Below, piece after piece: positions 1 through 10,096 of a DNA stretch of 64,000 bases (position 1 is the stretch's first letter; each line of letters starts with the position of its first letter). The notes beneath the pieces are model-generated. The model ran no database searches, had not been told where the DNA came from, and saw only the letters and a list, made by a program, of their open reading frames with translations. Source of the stretch: Strobilurus pachycystidiatus (lineage: Eukaryota > Basidiomycota > Agaricomycetes > Agaricales > Physalacriaceae); assembly GCA_019915135.1 (NCBI GenBank), contig JAHLMK010000025.1:248001-312000 (forward strand), given 5' to 3'. A program made the position numbers and the translations under genes.

Positions 1-437
1 CTGGAGAGCGCCCTGCCTGGTAGACATTGAGAGATCTGACAGACATTGGGATGGAGGATCAAGCGACGGCAATCGTACGTACCCATGGGGATGAAGCCGA
101 ACACTTTGTCTCCCTTGCTAAATGAAGAGTCGTTGGCGTCCTCAACGATGCCCGCCAGGTCATGCTCGGCGGGGAGAGGCCGTTTAGCGAGAAAGTTGGG
201 CAAGAGACCCATGAGCTTGTATCCTCTGCGAGTTTATGATGCCTTGCTCAGCATAGCTCAGTAGAGTAAGGGAGCTCGTAGAACGCACACTGGATTCAAC
301 GCCGCCGCCTCCACCTTGACGAGCACGTCGCCCTTGCCCAGAGTCGGCACTGGCCAATCATCCCTAAGAGTCAGAGCGTCTTTGGGAAAGCCTCTACGGT
401 CGTTTATCCACGCCTTCTGGCTCCGTTGCTGCGCCAT
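1..437 (-). CDS. Zinc-type alcohol dehydrogenase/quinone reductase-like protein (MDR), 5' part
   Basis: Partial gene; the rest lies beyond the left edge. Starting from the ATG at 437-435, three exons join in frame (437-289, 225-83, 35-1) through introns of 63 and 47 bases with GTGCGT and GTACGT donors. The translation begins MAQQRSQKAWINDRRGFPKD, continues through a VLVKVEAAALNPV stretch, then GYKLMG, AEHDLAG, GDKVFGFIP and STRQGAL. These are the N-terminal GroES-like features of medium-chain dehydrogenase/reductases: the NP(V/D) segment, the H-D-x-(A/S)-G turn and the KGDKVFG strand. Family members reduce quinones, enones or alcohols with NAD(P)H; the substrate cannot be told here, and the nucleotide-binding half is not in the window. 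The junctions regenerate family motifs, which supports the exon choice. Confidence 0.8.
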
Positions 438-760
438 TTTCCCAGGTAAGTTGGATCATGTAGCTTTATAAAGGACGCGAGCAGATCGGGAAATGGGAAT
501 CGGGATATGCGGTCGTTTACAAATCGCGAAGCAGGGTCATAGTCTGGTGGGTGTACACGCTCAGTTTTAGTCTGTTTCCAAGAGTCTGAGTTGGGTGCTG
601 CATACCACCCACAAAGATTTGTATAGCGAGCTAAGCAAGAGAGATTTTGAGTATTACGCGCTGCGCTATGCGTATGGTCACTGTAGGTTCAACTTGTGAT
701 CCCTGAGACGTCCGGTCTCGTCCGGTCCGATCTCCGACACGCTTTATCAAAGTGACGATC
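438..760. other. Intergenic, divergent promoter region
   Basis: Lies between the leftward dehydrogenase and the rightward zinc-knuckle gene, so it should hold both promoters. No reading frame, RNA gene or clear repeat was seen. Confidence 0.4.
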
Positions 761-1395
761 ATGTCATTTTCTCTATCCCTCATTCGACCAGCGCGACGTG
801 CCTTGACGCGACCATTGTCAACTGCAAAATCTGGCTGTTCTCGCTGTGGAGAGCATGGACACCCCGCGAAGCAGTGTCCGACGTCGTCGAAAGGTAGGTT
901 GGCATTCTCCACAATGTCCGGCCCATTTTCTTGTTCCAATGGTCCTGGCTCTCTTTCTTGCTCTCTCTCAATTAACTTTCTCAAGCTTACCTTAGAAAGC
1001 ACCCGGAAACGCTGGTGAACTTGGCGACATGTTATAGGTGTGGGCAGCAGGGCCATTGGCACTTTGAGCAGAAATGTCCGGACTCGCCCGGGCCAGTAGG
1101 TGCGCTACAGTAGATGCGGGGAACGTGCGTCCGTCCATCGCTCCTTTCCTATCCAAAGTCTGAGTTACAGAGAAAACTATAGTCGGTCACATGGCATCGC
1201 GTTGCAGGACTAAAGAAGCTGTGTGCTTCAGGTGTGGAGAGCCGGGACATAGGACTAGTGAATGCACTGGTGTGTCCTGCTTTCTGTTTTTTTTTCATCT
1301 CGCCCACTTAGACTTTCTCAGGCGAAGCAAAATGCTATAATTGCGGTCAACATGGACACACGAAGAGTCTATGCCCCAATGAGCGCTCGGTTTGA
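761..1395 (+). CDS. CCHC zinc-knuckle protein A (four knuckles)
   Basis: Predicted exons are about 761-893, 986-1099, 1183-1269 and 1322-1395. The ATG at 761 gives MSFSLSLIRPARRALTRPLS, an Arg- and Ser-rich, acid-free start resembling a mitochondrial presequence. Then follow CSRCGEHGHPAKQC, a stretched second knuckle CYRCGQQGHWHFEQKC (spacing does not fit CX2CX4HX4C exactly), CFRCGEPGHRTSEC and CYNCGQHGHTKSLC, and a stop soon after. CCHC knuckles bind single-stranded nucleic acid, as in the CNBP/Gis2 family. The gene belongs to the same family as the copies at 6763-7549 and 8320-9249 but points the other way and has fewer knuckles. Exons 1, 3 and 4 are well supported; the boundaries of exon 2 are less sure. 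Mitochondrial location is inference only. Confidence 0.7.
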
Positions 1396-2060
1396 GGTAA
1401 GGTGGCGGCAATGGACATGAAGATTCTTGCCGAGGCATAGCCTAGCCGGAATTTTTGCGACAATCGTGTACTGTTACATATGTAGACTTTTCCCCTACGA
1501 TCAAACTTTCGTAGAGGATGAAATTTTTCGGTTCTCACCAGGTCTTGCACTTCCGTGTGACGTGCAAGCTTCAAGGCTCCGTTGGCTAGATATATCATAG
1601 CCTGAGACCCATCACGGGGGGTGAACCGTGAGGCAACGATTCTCGATGCCGGTTTCATTCTCCGCTCGGCAACAGGACATGTTTGCCCAGAAGCGACAAT
1701 TCTTGCTTCAACCACCACTTGAACGCTCAAGGGAGCGTATCTTTCGTGATCAGAGTCTCTTCCAATTCATCCAAAGTCTTTTTCTGGGTGAAATTCCTTC
1801 GGAACAGAGTGAAGTAGCCTTCCGATTGCTTCCAGCCGAATATGTCTTACTTTTAGTGCAAAATGCTTTGTATTACATTATTAAGAGCAGATAGGTACCC
1901 TTTAGCTCTCTTGGAAACAGATAAGAGCTTTGAAGTGTCCCAAGAGAGTCGGTCCACCCGTTTCAGTGCCCATCGGCCACTACGCGGCCATCATGCGGAG
2001 CTCGAAAATTGGCTGATTCGACACCTCACGGTCCGACCCCTGGGTTGGGGATCAGGCGTT
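1396..2060. other. Intergenic, no supported gene
   Basis: Contains short open frames on both strands but none with a recognisable domain or convincing splice pattern. Confidence 0.35.
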
Positions 2061-2809
2061 ATACAGAGCAGTGTTGTCCCGGCCAGTGGCCGTGTCCCAA
2101 AGCCAGATGTCAAAGTCACTGACTATCGACTGACCGCCGGAAAGCCATAAAGTGGCCTAGCTTTTCCCACGCGAAAGGATAGACGGTCCGAGAAGGGCCG
2201 GCACGTGAACTTGTGATGGAACAGCAGTTCCGTTCGTCTTACCCTCGCAAATTCTCGCTCTCATCTGCCCATGAGCAGCAGTCGCCACTTGTTCCCCATA
2301 CTGTATATCTTTTCTGTTCATCCTTTTGTTCAATCTAACTCATGTATCTATCTACCGGCTACCGATCCACCATTAAACCGGATTTTCATCTATAAAACTT
2401 TGCGCCCCAGCAAGCTTTAGCATCAGTATCACTGCTGTAATCGTGTTTGAGTCAACGACAGCGGAACGGAGGATGAGAATGACGCCCTCTTCATAGCTAA
2501 GGTACACATAATCTTCTTCTACACGCCAGTGCCCTCCGGTGTACGTGGCAGAGGTCTCCGTTACACTGTACACATTGTGATGACGGATCTTTGAACTTTG
2601 GTACGTTGGGACACGGGAGGAGTCGCCATTGCCGGTCACAGCACAATCAAAATAAGCAAGTATCATTGTTTGTAGCAACAGTTCGACGTGTGTAGTAAAG
2701 CCAGGGGCCGTGAGAAAAGCCATGGCCAGAAGATGGCCATAGTCAGTAGCCAACGTGACCTAACCTCGGCCACTGGCTAGCCAGTGGCCGGCACAACACT
2801 GATACAGAG
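2061..2809. mobile_element. Non-autonomous hAT-type element (MITE) with 8-base target duplication
   Basis: The element spans 2069-2801 (733 bases). Its left end reads CAGTGTTGTCCCGGCCAGTG and the reverse complement of its right end reads CAGTGTTGTGCCGGCCACTG, so the two ends match with two mismatches over 20 bases. It is flanked on both sides by the same 8 bases, ATACAGAG (2061-2068 and 2802-2809). An 8-base duplication and ends beginning CAGTG are typical of the hAT superfamily. The right end also holds a perfect 22-base palindrome at 2768-2789. No transposase domain is recognisable inside; the 126-codon frame at 2373-2753 (minus) matches nothing I know, so the element would depend on a transposase encoded elsewhere. 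Confidence 0.88.
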
Positions 2810-3128
2810 TGATCGACTGTCATCACTCATAACGCCCAACTCTCAGGCTAGATATATCAGATCTAAGGAGACAAGTCAGGACAAGTCTTGATCCCACCAG
2901 GCTCTAGCCTTTCCGGGTACTCAGGCATCGGTGACTCCGCCCAGCCAGCCCATTTTCTTTCGGATCAGTCTCAATGGGGCTGAAAGTTCAACAATCATGT
3001 GATGGCCATTGATTCATTCATTCGAATCATTGAAAGTCATTATTACTCGGCACGGACCATTCCTGATCGCTGGCCGCCACGAATCGTTTCCCTGGTCTTT
3101 CACGCATACCGCTTCGTCCTTTCCACTT
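2810..3128. other. Short intergenic region upstream of the kinase-like gene
   Basis: No gene or repeat seen. It should contain the promoter of the rightward gene starting near 3129. The frame is open from 3009, so an earlier start cannot be excluded. Confidence 0.3.
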
Positions 3129-5301
3129 ATGCCTCCTGCGAATCCGGGTCTGTCCTACCGAGAGATTCTTCTCAATTATCGTCATCCTCCGTTCTATCGA
3201 GGCACTGAATCCCTCCCAAAACCTCGTCCGCACCCCATCCACTTCTTCGAGACACACCTCAATGACAAGCTCACGCTGAAACATGTCCGTCGACTGGAGT
3301 CTCTGCCAAATACCCTAGGTCAAACTGCGGACAAAGTTCTTGCCTCCGCTGGGCCCATACCTGACATACACTTTGTGTTTCCTGATCGCCGTCGCGAGGC
3401 TCATGCATCCGATGAGATGGAGGCGTACGACGTCGCGCGATATCACTCCTTTGGCGCCGCCGTCGCATGCTGTACTCTTGCCTCCAAGCTACTCATGTTT
3501 CCCAATCAGAGCCACTGCTGTAATAGGCTGATTTGGCGACCCGAGTGCGCTTTGTTCACTGACGCTGAGGAGACCGAAAACCCGCCTGTTTTCGCGGTAC
3601 AGGACTTTACTCTTCGTTTAATGGACCTTGAGGAGATCCCTCCTGGAGACCTAACACCAGATAATTGCAAGACTATCTCCTCATTAGCAGGTAGCCAGCC
3701 ACATCTCGCTGTCGGTATGTTCTTCTGCACGAAGGCGCACAAATACTTGCGTAACCTGGAGAAGCTGTTGGACGACGAGGATTTCCAGGCACCTCAAAAT
3801 TCCTTTGTCAAAGATCGTGTGGCTCCGCGTCGTCTAAGTAAATATAGCCCAGATGCTGCTGAGACCACTTGGGGCCTTCCGCCGACCGTTTCCGGGGACA
3901 GTGATGGGATCTCTAGGCGGGCAAACATCGAGCATCTCCGTCCTCGTACCATACGTACAACGGAGTCGTGTGAGCCGAGGCCCGCGCCCGAAGATTTCTT
4001 GATGAAGGTCAGCTCGAACATCACTGTGTTTATCGATTGAGGTTGATATGTTTAGGCTTGGTGCAATGCCGTCAAGATCAATGCTACTGTGATCCTTCTT
4101 GAGTGCGGGAACTTCGCATTCATAGGAATTCGCCACAGACGAACTCAAACCCTGTATCTCAGCAAGATGATTGACCTGTGCGCCTGCGAAGCGCCATCAT
4201 ACGGGAAGCTTTGGTTAGGACTACACTTCGCAATCGTAAAAGATGCCATGGAGCGTCAATCCATCCTTTCCGCTGCCGACGCCTCTTCTCCACATCCCGT
4301 CACGACGGCAGTGCGCCGTAAACGCCGTCCCGAGGAAGAGATTGACACGCGACCGACGAAAAAGACTGTCAGTGCCGCAGATATTCGAAGGATGCAGATG
4401 GTACCTAAGTCACTGTCCTTTCACCCATCTGCGATGCTGACGGAGAATACAGAATGTAAATAACTATTTTCGTCGCACTACCGTGCTCGGCATTTTTGTC
4501 TTGTTTGGCCGATATAATTCCTCTGCGCCCTCCATTCTCCTGGCACCTGGCGTTGAGACGGCCGACCAGTACAAAGGGTCAGAATATCTGTCTATCATTA
4601 TCCGAGAGCAATTGGGTCGAGGAGCCATCGGCGAAGTTTTCCGTGCCACCATCCAACCAGAGAAACCGAGCTCTCCCGATTATTGTCCTATTATCGTCAA
4701 ATTGGCAACGTCTCTCAAGCGCATGTGTCGCCTGCGCCACGAGTACTCGATCTATCGGCGCCTCAATGCCGCAGGCACGGATGGGGTGCCGCATCTACTG
4801 GGATACTACCAAGACGCCAGTCGGAACGTGGCGGCTCTTATTCTACACGACTTGGGAAGGCCGCTGGCAGAACGTCGTGATTCCTCTAGAAACCTAATCG
4901 TAACTACCCAGGAGAAGTGAGGCCTCCCGATGGTCTTATGCCAGCGTGAATTGACTCTCTCTAGGAAACGGCTCAGACAAATCCTATCATCGATACATAA
5001 AGCAAAGGCCCGGGTTCTGCATCGGGATTTACGCGCTTGGAACATTCTGGTCAATGATGTAGGTGACTTGACAGTCATTGACTTCGATCGAGCAAGTGTG
5101 GGAGTCGCTAGTAGGGCTGATTATGTGCAGGAAACCAAGCGCTTGAAGCGCCTTTTGAAGGGGGATTATATTGATGAGGAGGCGGTCATCGGCAGTGATC
5201 ATATCAGAGATGATATTAAAGAGATCGTCGTATTCAACGACAAAGAGGAAGACCTTCCTCATTCGAACAATTCCGTCGACGAACCGGTCTACAGTGACTG
5301 A
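3129..5301 (+). CDS. Protein-kinase-like protein with DFD motif
   Basis: Exon 1 is about 3129-4007, exon 2 begins 4056, the kinase part begins near 4558, and a 48-base intron (4917-4964) precedes the last exon 4965-5301. The first ~400 residues match nothing I recognise and contain a basic stretch (RRKRRPEEE). The C-terminal part carries kinase landmarks: a glycine loop LGRGAIGEVFRA, a lysine in IVKLA, a catalytic loop LHRDLRAWNIL, and DFD (VIDFDRAS) where DFG is usual. The HxDLRxxN loop resembles aminoglycoside-phosphotransferase-like kinases common in mushroom genomes. The start at 3129 (MPPANPG) was preferred to the in-frame 3009 because protein-like composition begins there. The junction between exon 2 and the kinase part is unresolved: donors giving the right phase are weak (near 4368 or 4400), so a decayed or mis-joined gene is possible. 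Substrate unknown. Confidence 0.62.
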
Positions 5302-6762
5302 CTATGAAGCTGGTACGAGTCCCAGAAACCCAGAGCGTACAGGATATAGCTACTATGCTCGTCTCAGCTCTGATTGCACTTCCGGGTTCACACCCCAAGT
5401 AAACAATAAGATTTGCCTTTCCAGTGCATTCGTGATGCCTATCGAGTCTAAGAGCAGTGGCATGTTGACAGAGCTTTCCCTAGATAGGACCGCAGGAATA
5501 AGACATCTGTAGTGAGACCTTCGTATGTCCTAGGTATTGTGAATTGAAAGCGACTGGAAGGAAGGGAAGAAAAGGCAGACAGCTATGAGCAACGACAGCT
5601 GAATTGTCGTTGTGCCTGTTCCGGACAGCGAATCGCCATCGGATTATTTGTCGTCAAGCCAAGAAGCCACCTCGCGCAGTGGTGTCCGAGCCCGGATCCG
5701 ACGTCTACACCGATGAGCTCTGCGACCCAAGGTTGGCATTTTGCAACGAGTAAGATACTGACTGTTCTCTGGCGCCCATGTGATGAAGTATTATTCGCAG
5801 GGCAAATTGAAATGCGACAATCTAAAGCGCAAATCCTAAGATGCGACGAGGGGCGTCCTGATCGTATGGATGTTGATAAGACCAGGCGACACGACATCTG
5901 TCTACGCATTGAAAGGCGAACCAAAATCTCAGAAAGCGGATCAACGAGATGTGCCGTCAAACCAGGCATAAGTATTAGAAGTCTGCGGCCTGAGCAAAAA
6001 AGTGAGTCCGACAAGTTATGGGCAGTGCGTACATCCACGCGTTCAGCTATGGTGTTGCGAAATAAGATCATGTCTCCTGCACGAACTGAGCGTCTAGCAG
6101 GGACGTGAAATTTACACCAAGATGGGTGCTTGAACAAGTCATAGAAATCAGACGACAGTTTGGCTCGCACGGAGGAATGGGTTATAGGGACTCGACCTCA
6201 TGCGTCTGGACTCTGCACCGACCAAGAGTCGACCCCATCGAGGCAATGTGCCAAGTATAATGCACGTACACGATCATTCCACCCAGGTCTGCGAACCGGA
6301 ACGTCCTCCTTATGGAGTAGGTCCAGAAAACGGAACGATTGTCAAGGATATAAGTGGTGTGCGGCATGAAAAAAGTTGACAGAAAATGGGCCATGCGTAC
6401 ATCCACGCGTTGAGCTAATAGGGTGCTGCGAGATACCTAGGCGAAGAGCGTGGCATAGACCAAACATTTGCTTGAAGCAAGTCTCGGCCACAAAGAAGGG
6501 GGTGCTCGAACAACCTCGAATGAGCGACAACAATGAGAATTCGTATCCTGCCTGTGACGGACCAATGCACTTTCGTTCCACGAAAGAATATGGTCGCATT
6601 CATGCCTTCAATCCCAAGTCGATAGTTCGTGGAAGCGAGGATCACACAAGGAGTGGAGAACGACAGTGTTACTATCTTATCCTGTGACGATGTAGATATT
6701 AATAAATGAGCCTAAGATGATAGCTCCTCGCCTCGAGAGGATGCGCTTTTTGATGCTGGCGC
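5302..6762. repeat. Intergenic region with an old, diverged tandem duplication
   Basis: The stretch near 5990-6160 recurs, diverged, near 6355-6530. Both copies contain GCGTACATCCACGCGTT (6026 and 6395 areas), followed by GGTG(T/C)TGCGA and later GGGTGCT(T/C)GAACAA. No open frame runs through either copy with a recognisable product, and the 195-codon minus-strand frame at 5583-6170 looks accidental. No gene is supported here. Confidence 0.45.
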
Positions 6763-7549
6763 TTAGAATGCAGGCCTGAACGCGTCCAACGCCTGCCCCA
6801 GGTCCTTGGGGCATTCAGCGGCCCTGTGACTGGATAGAGCGAGGGTGGTGAGAAGAGTAAGAGCGCCGACAGTAAACCGAGACTCACCCCTCCTCGCCGC
6901 ACTTGAAGCACTTGAAGGTCGGCTTCTGCGGGCAGTCCCTAGATATGTGGCCGGCTTCGTTGCATCTGTGGCATACGCGTGGTGCTTGCGGGTCTGTGCA
7001 GGAGACGAGCGAGGGTGGGCGGAGAAGAGGGAGTGAGGAGGAAGTGTGTTGGTGAAGGAGGTAGGAGAGGAGAGGTAAGAGAGTGGAGGAGTAGGCGGCA
7101 GGGGGATAACGCACTGGTACAATCCTTCGACACATGGCCCTGCTCGTTACATCTGAAGCACGTCGGCTCCGCCTGCGTGCACTGGTTCGCCATGTGCCCG
7201 TCTGATGAGCCAGTCAACCAAGAACGTCGCCGCCAAGACGGGGGGAAAACGCACGCAGTCCACACCGGTAGCATTTTGGCGCACCGTCATCTCGGGACAG
7301 GTTGTCTGCACTGCGTAAGTAGAGCGAAAACGGAGAGCAAAAGCACGACGCACTCCAGTCCTTCTTTGCGTCGCTCGGACACCGCCGCGCGTAATGGCCT
7401 GGCTGTCCACATTTGTAGCACACTGCTGACGTCGAGTCTCCGAAGCTGCGTGCGAGCGCCGGCACCAGTGTTGCTCGAGCAACCACTGCGCGAGTGCGGA
7501 ATGTGGAGGCCAGCGTCCGGCGGAATATGGAGAGCGACATGATGGACAT
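6763..7549 (-). CDS. CCHC zinc-knuckle protein B (five knuckles)
   Basis: Five exons keep frame: 7549-7354, 7305-7255, 7201-7115, 6993-6888 and 6829-6763, giving 168 residues. Most donors are GTGCGT, the last GTGAGT. The start is MSIMSLSIFRRTLASTF (the second Met, at 7540, aligns with the start of copy C). It is followed by an Arg/Ala-rich, acid-free lead of about 30 residues. Knuckles in order: CYKCGQPGHYARRC, CYRCGLHGHMANQC (split by an intron), CFRCNEQGHVSKDC, CHRCNEAGHISRDC and CFKCGEEGHRAAEC (split by an intron). The fold binds single-stranded nucleic acids; the five-knuckle array is shorter than the seven of CNBP/Gis2. Intron positions are identical to those of copy C just downstream, so the two are tandem duplicates. 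The presequence-like N-terminus suggests an organellar role, unproven. Confidence 0.85.
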
Positions 7550-8319
7550 GGCAGGACGAAAAGAAAAAGTTGCAGTGATCGGGGACGTGATATTGCTTAC
7601 GCCCGCGTCTCGGAAAACGCCGAATTTGATCTCTTGAAAGACGAGTCCACGACTGTGTGACGGTCTGTGTCGACTGTCGTATAGCTCATTGGCTTCCTGC
7701 GCGACTTCACTCAATACAAAAACAATGTAAGTCTTGTATTGGAAATAGTACTTTTCAATTTGGACCACATAATTATTTTCCGCTTATCTCTCTGTAACTT
7801 ACATGGTCGCCAGCTAGCGGACAAGCTCCAGCGTTATGAAGAAATTGACGAACAATGTTGATATTTTTCATCACTGAACACGAGGGCCCGAGTCAAAAGG
7901 AACGCGCCACTCCCGAAATCAGAAAGGTAGTGTACGTGCGTATAGAATTTATTCGACAGCGATGGGCGAAGTGCTCCGTCACAAGTCCATCGATTTCAGG
8001 ACGTGAGGTGTACCTGATGGACAAAACTGCAGCAGACGGCAGGCCGTCGTCGACAATGGGACTTGACGAGGTCGCTGTCGAATGGTGATCCCATGCGAAT
8101 TTGGACCAGAAACCGTCTGGACACCTGTCTCGCAAGCCGCAGCTTCAGGCATCCTACAAAGGGTGGGCTGGAACCATAGACGTGGTCACATCAAGACCCC
8201 GCACTGTCGGAAAGATTAGCAGATGGAGGATTTAGAAACGAAAGTTTCCATCATGTCGCTTCTCCAGATCCCGACGGACGCTCGCCTCAGGTTTGACCAT
8301 AGCGCTTTGCATCACGCGT
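7550..8319. other. Duplicated promoter region and exon-1 relic between zinc-knuckle genes B and C
   Basis: The first ~100 bases upstream of gene B match those upstream of gene C (for example GGGGACGTGATAT followed by TTGCTTACG and CGCGTCTCGG). The part near 8095-8190 resembles 9950-10020 (GGACCAGAA, CTCGCA, TCCTACA). At 8253 on the plus strand, ATGTCGCTTCTCCAGATCCC and CGACGGACGC resemble the start of a zinc-knuckle gene, a probable relic lying against the 3' end of gene C. No other gene was seen. Confidence 0.45.
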
Positions 8320-9249
8320 TCAAAAGGCAAACTTGGACGCATCAAACGCCTCATTATGCTGGGGGCAATCAGCAGCCTTGTGTCTAGATAGAGGCAATGG
8401 GTGGTGAGGAGAGAACGAACGCGACAGCGGCCCGAGACTCACCCCTCTTCGTCGCACTTGTAGCACTTGAAGATCGGCCTCTGCGGGCAGTCCCTAGAGA
8501 TATGCCCAACCTCGTCGCATCGGAAACATTTCAAAACCCATTTCTGCGTGCATTCCTTGCGCGTGTGGCCGACTTCGTTGCATCGCCCGCATTTGATTGT
8601 GCGCCCCTGCGGGCACTCTCTAGCAATGTGGCCGATTTCGCCGCATTGGAAGCATGTGGGTTGTAACACCCCCGGGCAGTCCTTGGAGATGTGGCCGAAT
8701 TGGTTGCATTCGAAGCATTTGGGTTCCGCTTGTGCAGGGGACGGGGAGAGAAGAGCGAATGAGAGGGAAGAAGGTCGGTGAGGGAGAGGAGAGAATGGGG
8801 GTGGCGGATAAGACAGTGGAGACTGGACGGTAAGGAGAGCCAACGCACAAGGACAATCCTTCGACACATGCCCCTTGAGGCCACACTTGTAGCATGTTGG
8901 CCTCGGCTCCATGCACTGGTCCGACATATGCCCGTCTGATTAAGTAGCCCGTCCGCGTCAAACATTACCGTCAGCGCGCAAGACGAAGAAAAAACGCACC
9001 CAGTCCACACCAGTAGCATTTGGGTGCCCCCTGCTCGCGGGTCATGTTCTCTGCACTGCGTCAGTAGGAGAGCAAGGGCCTACAACATGACGCACTCCAA
9101 TCCTTCCTGGTCTCCGGCTTTGGACACTGCCGCGCGACATGGCCCGCCCGTCCACAGTTGTAGCAGGATTTGACCAAGTATCCGTAGCTGCGTGAGAGCG
9201 GAGTGCTAAACGTAGAGACCAGCGTCCGCCGGAATACGCAGAGCGACAT
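8320..9249 (-). CDS. CCHC zinc-knuckle protein C (eight knuckles)
   Basis: Exons 9249-9096, 9050-9000, 8935-8849, 8728-8443 and 8383-8320 join in frame to 213 residues. The start MSLCVFRRTLVSTFSTPLSR is Arg/Ser-rich and acid-free. The knuckles are CYNCGRAGHVARQC, CYWCGLDGHMSDQC, CYKCGLKGHVSKDC, CFECNQFGHISKDC, CFQCGEIGHIAREC, CGRCNEVGHTRKEC, CFRCDEVGHISRDC and CYKCDEEGHKAADC. All eight keep CX2CX4HX4C. Compared with copy B, the extra knuckles all lie inside exon 4, so the array grew by internal duplication. The layout resembles CNBP/Gis2 nucleic-acid chaperones, which bind G-rich single strands and act in translation, except for the N-terminal lead. Known: the fold binds nucleic acid. Inferred: function and location. 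Confidence 0.88.
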
Positions 9250-10096
9250 GATGGGAAATGGGAAGAAAAGTCGCGGTGATTGGGGACGTGATATTTGCTT
9301 ACGCTCGCGTCTCGGGAAACGCCGGATTGATTTCTGAAGCGAAAGACGACTCAGGACTGTCGTTTAACTTAGCTCACTGGCTTTCGGGGCCACTTCAATC
9401 CAGACAAAAACGCCTTTTTATCCAAACAGGTCGGTATGGCACTTTTGAGGCCACTAAGACACTTTCCGTGATCCAATTCTTCATGACCGCCAATTTAAAT
9501 CATGCTTGTACTTATCTCTCTGTAATACATCGTCAAGACGTAGCTGACTTTGACAGGCAATCGTTGCATCCGAGTCGTCGTTAGTTGAGAGAAAGGCATG
9601 CGGCTGCGTAGCGCTAACATACTCATTGATTCGCTGATATCATAAGTGCTCGGCGCACTTCACGCAGGCTTGAAGTTCACGGCTTGGCTTTAACGTCCAC
9701 TGTAAGGCATGCTTCGAAATCTACTCTATGCCTTCCAAAGAACTCTATGGGTGTAGAGACAGACAGCCTGAAAACTTAGGCTACTTATTATGGCACGCGG
9801 CTTCATCATTTGAATTTACTGAGCATCACGGGGGAAAATATACCTGGTCAACAGAACTCTTTGCAAGACAGAGATGAACAGCGGGCCGCCTTCGACGTAT
9901 AAAAGAAAGTCTGGACCGGGGAAGGCCGAATGCCGACCCGGTGTAAAGCTTGGGACCAGAAGCCGTCATGCAGAACTTTCTCGCAGGGCCCGAGTTGGCG
10001 TCCTACATAGGGCCAGGTGAAATGAGGCCATGGTCAAATCGAGGGCCGACGCTGAGTTTCCAATCAGGATATTGATTATTGGGACACGACGAGCGC
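9250..10096. other. Promoter side of zinc-knuckle gene C, no gene
   Basis: The part next to gene C is shared with the promoter of gene B, and the far end (about 9940-10030) with 8085-8190. Between them no frame or RNA gene is supported. Confidence 0.4.

Noticed and set aside
5583..6170. 195-codon minus-strand frame as a gene
   Set aside because: No domain, no codon bias, overlaps an equally long plus-strand frame and an old duplication.
9898..9904. TATAAAA box on the plus strand
   Set aside because: No plus-strand gene begins within a plausible distance; the next rightward feature is a pseudogene more than 1 kb away.
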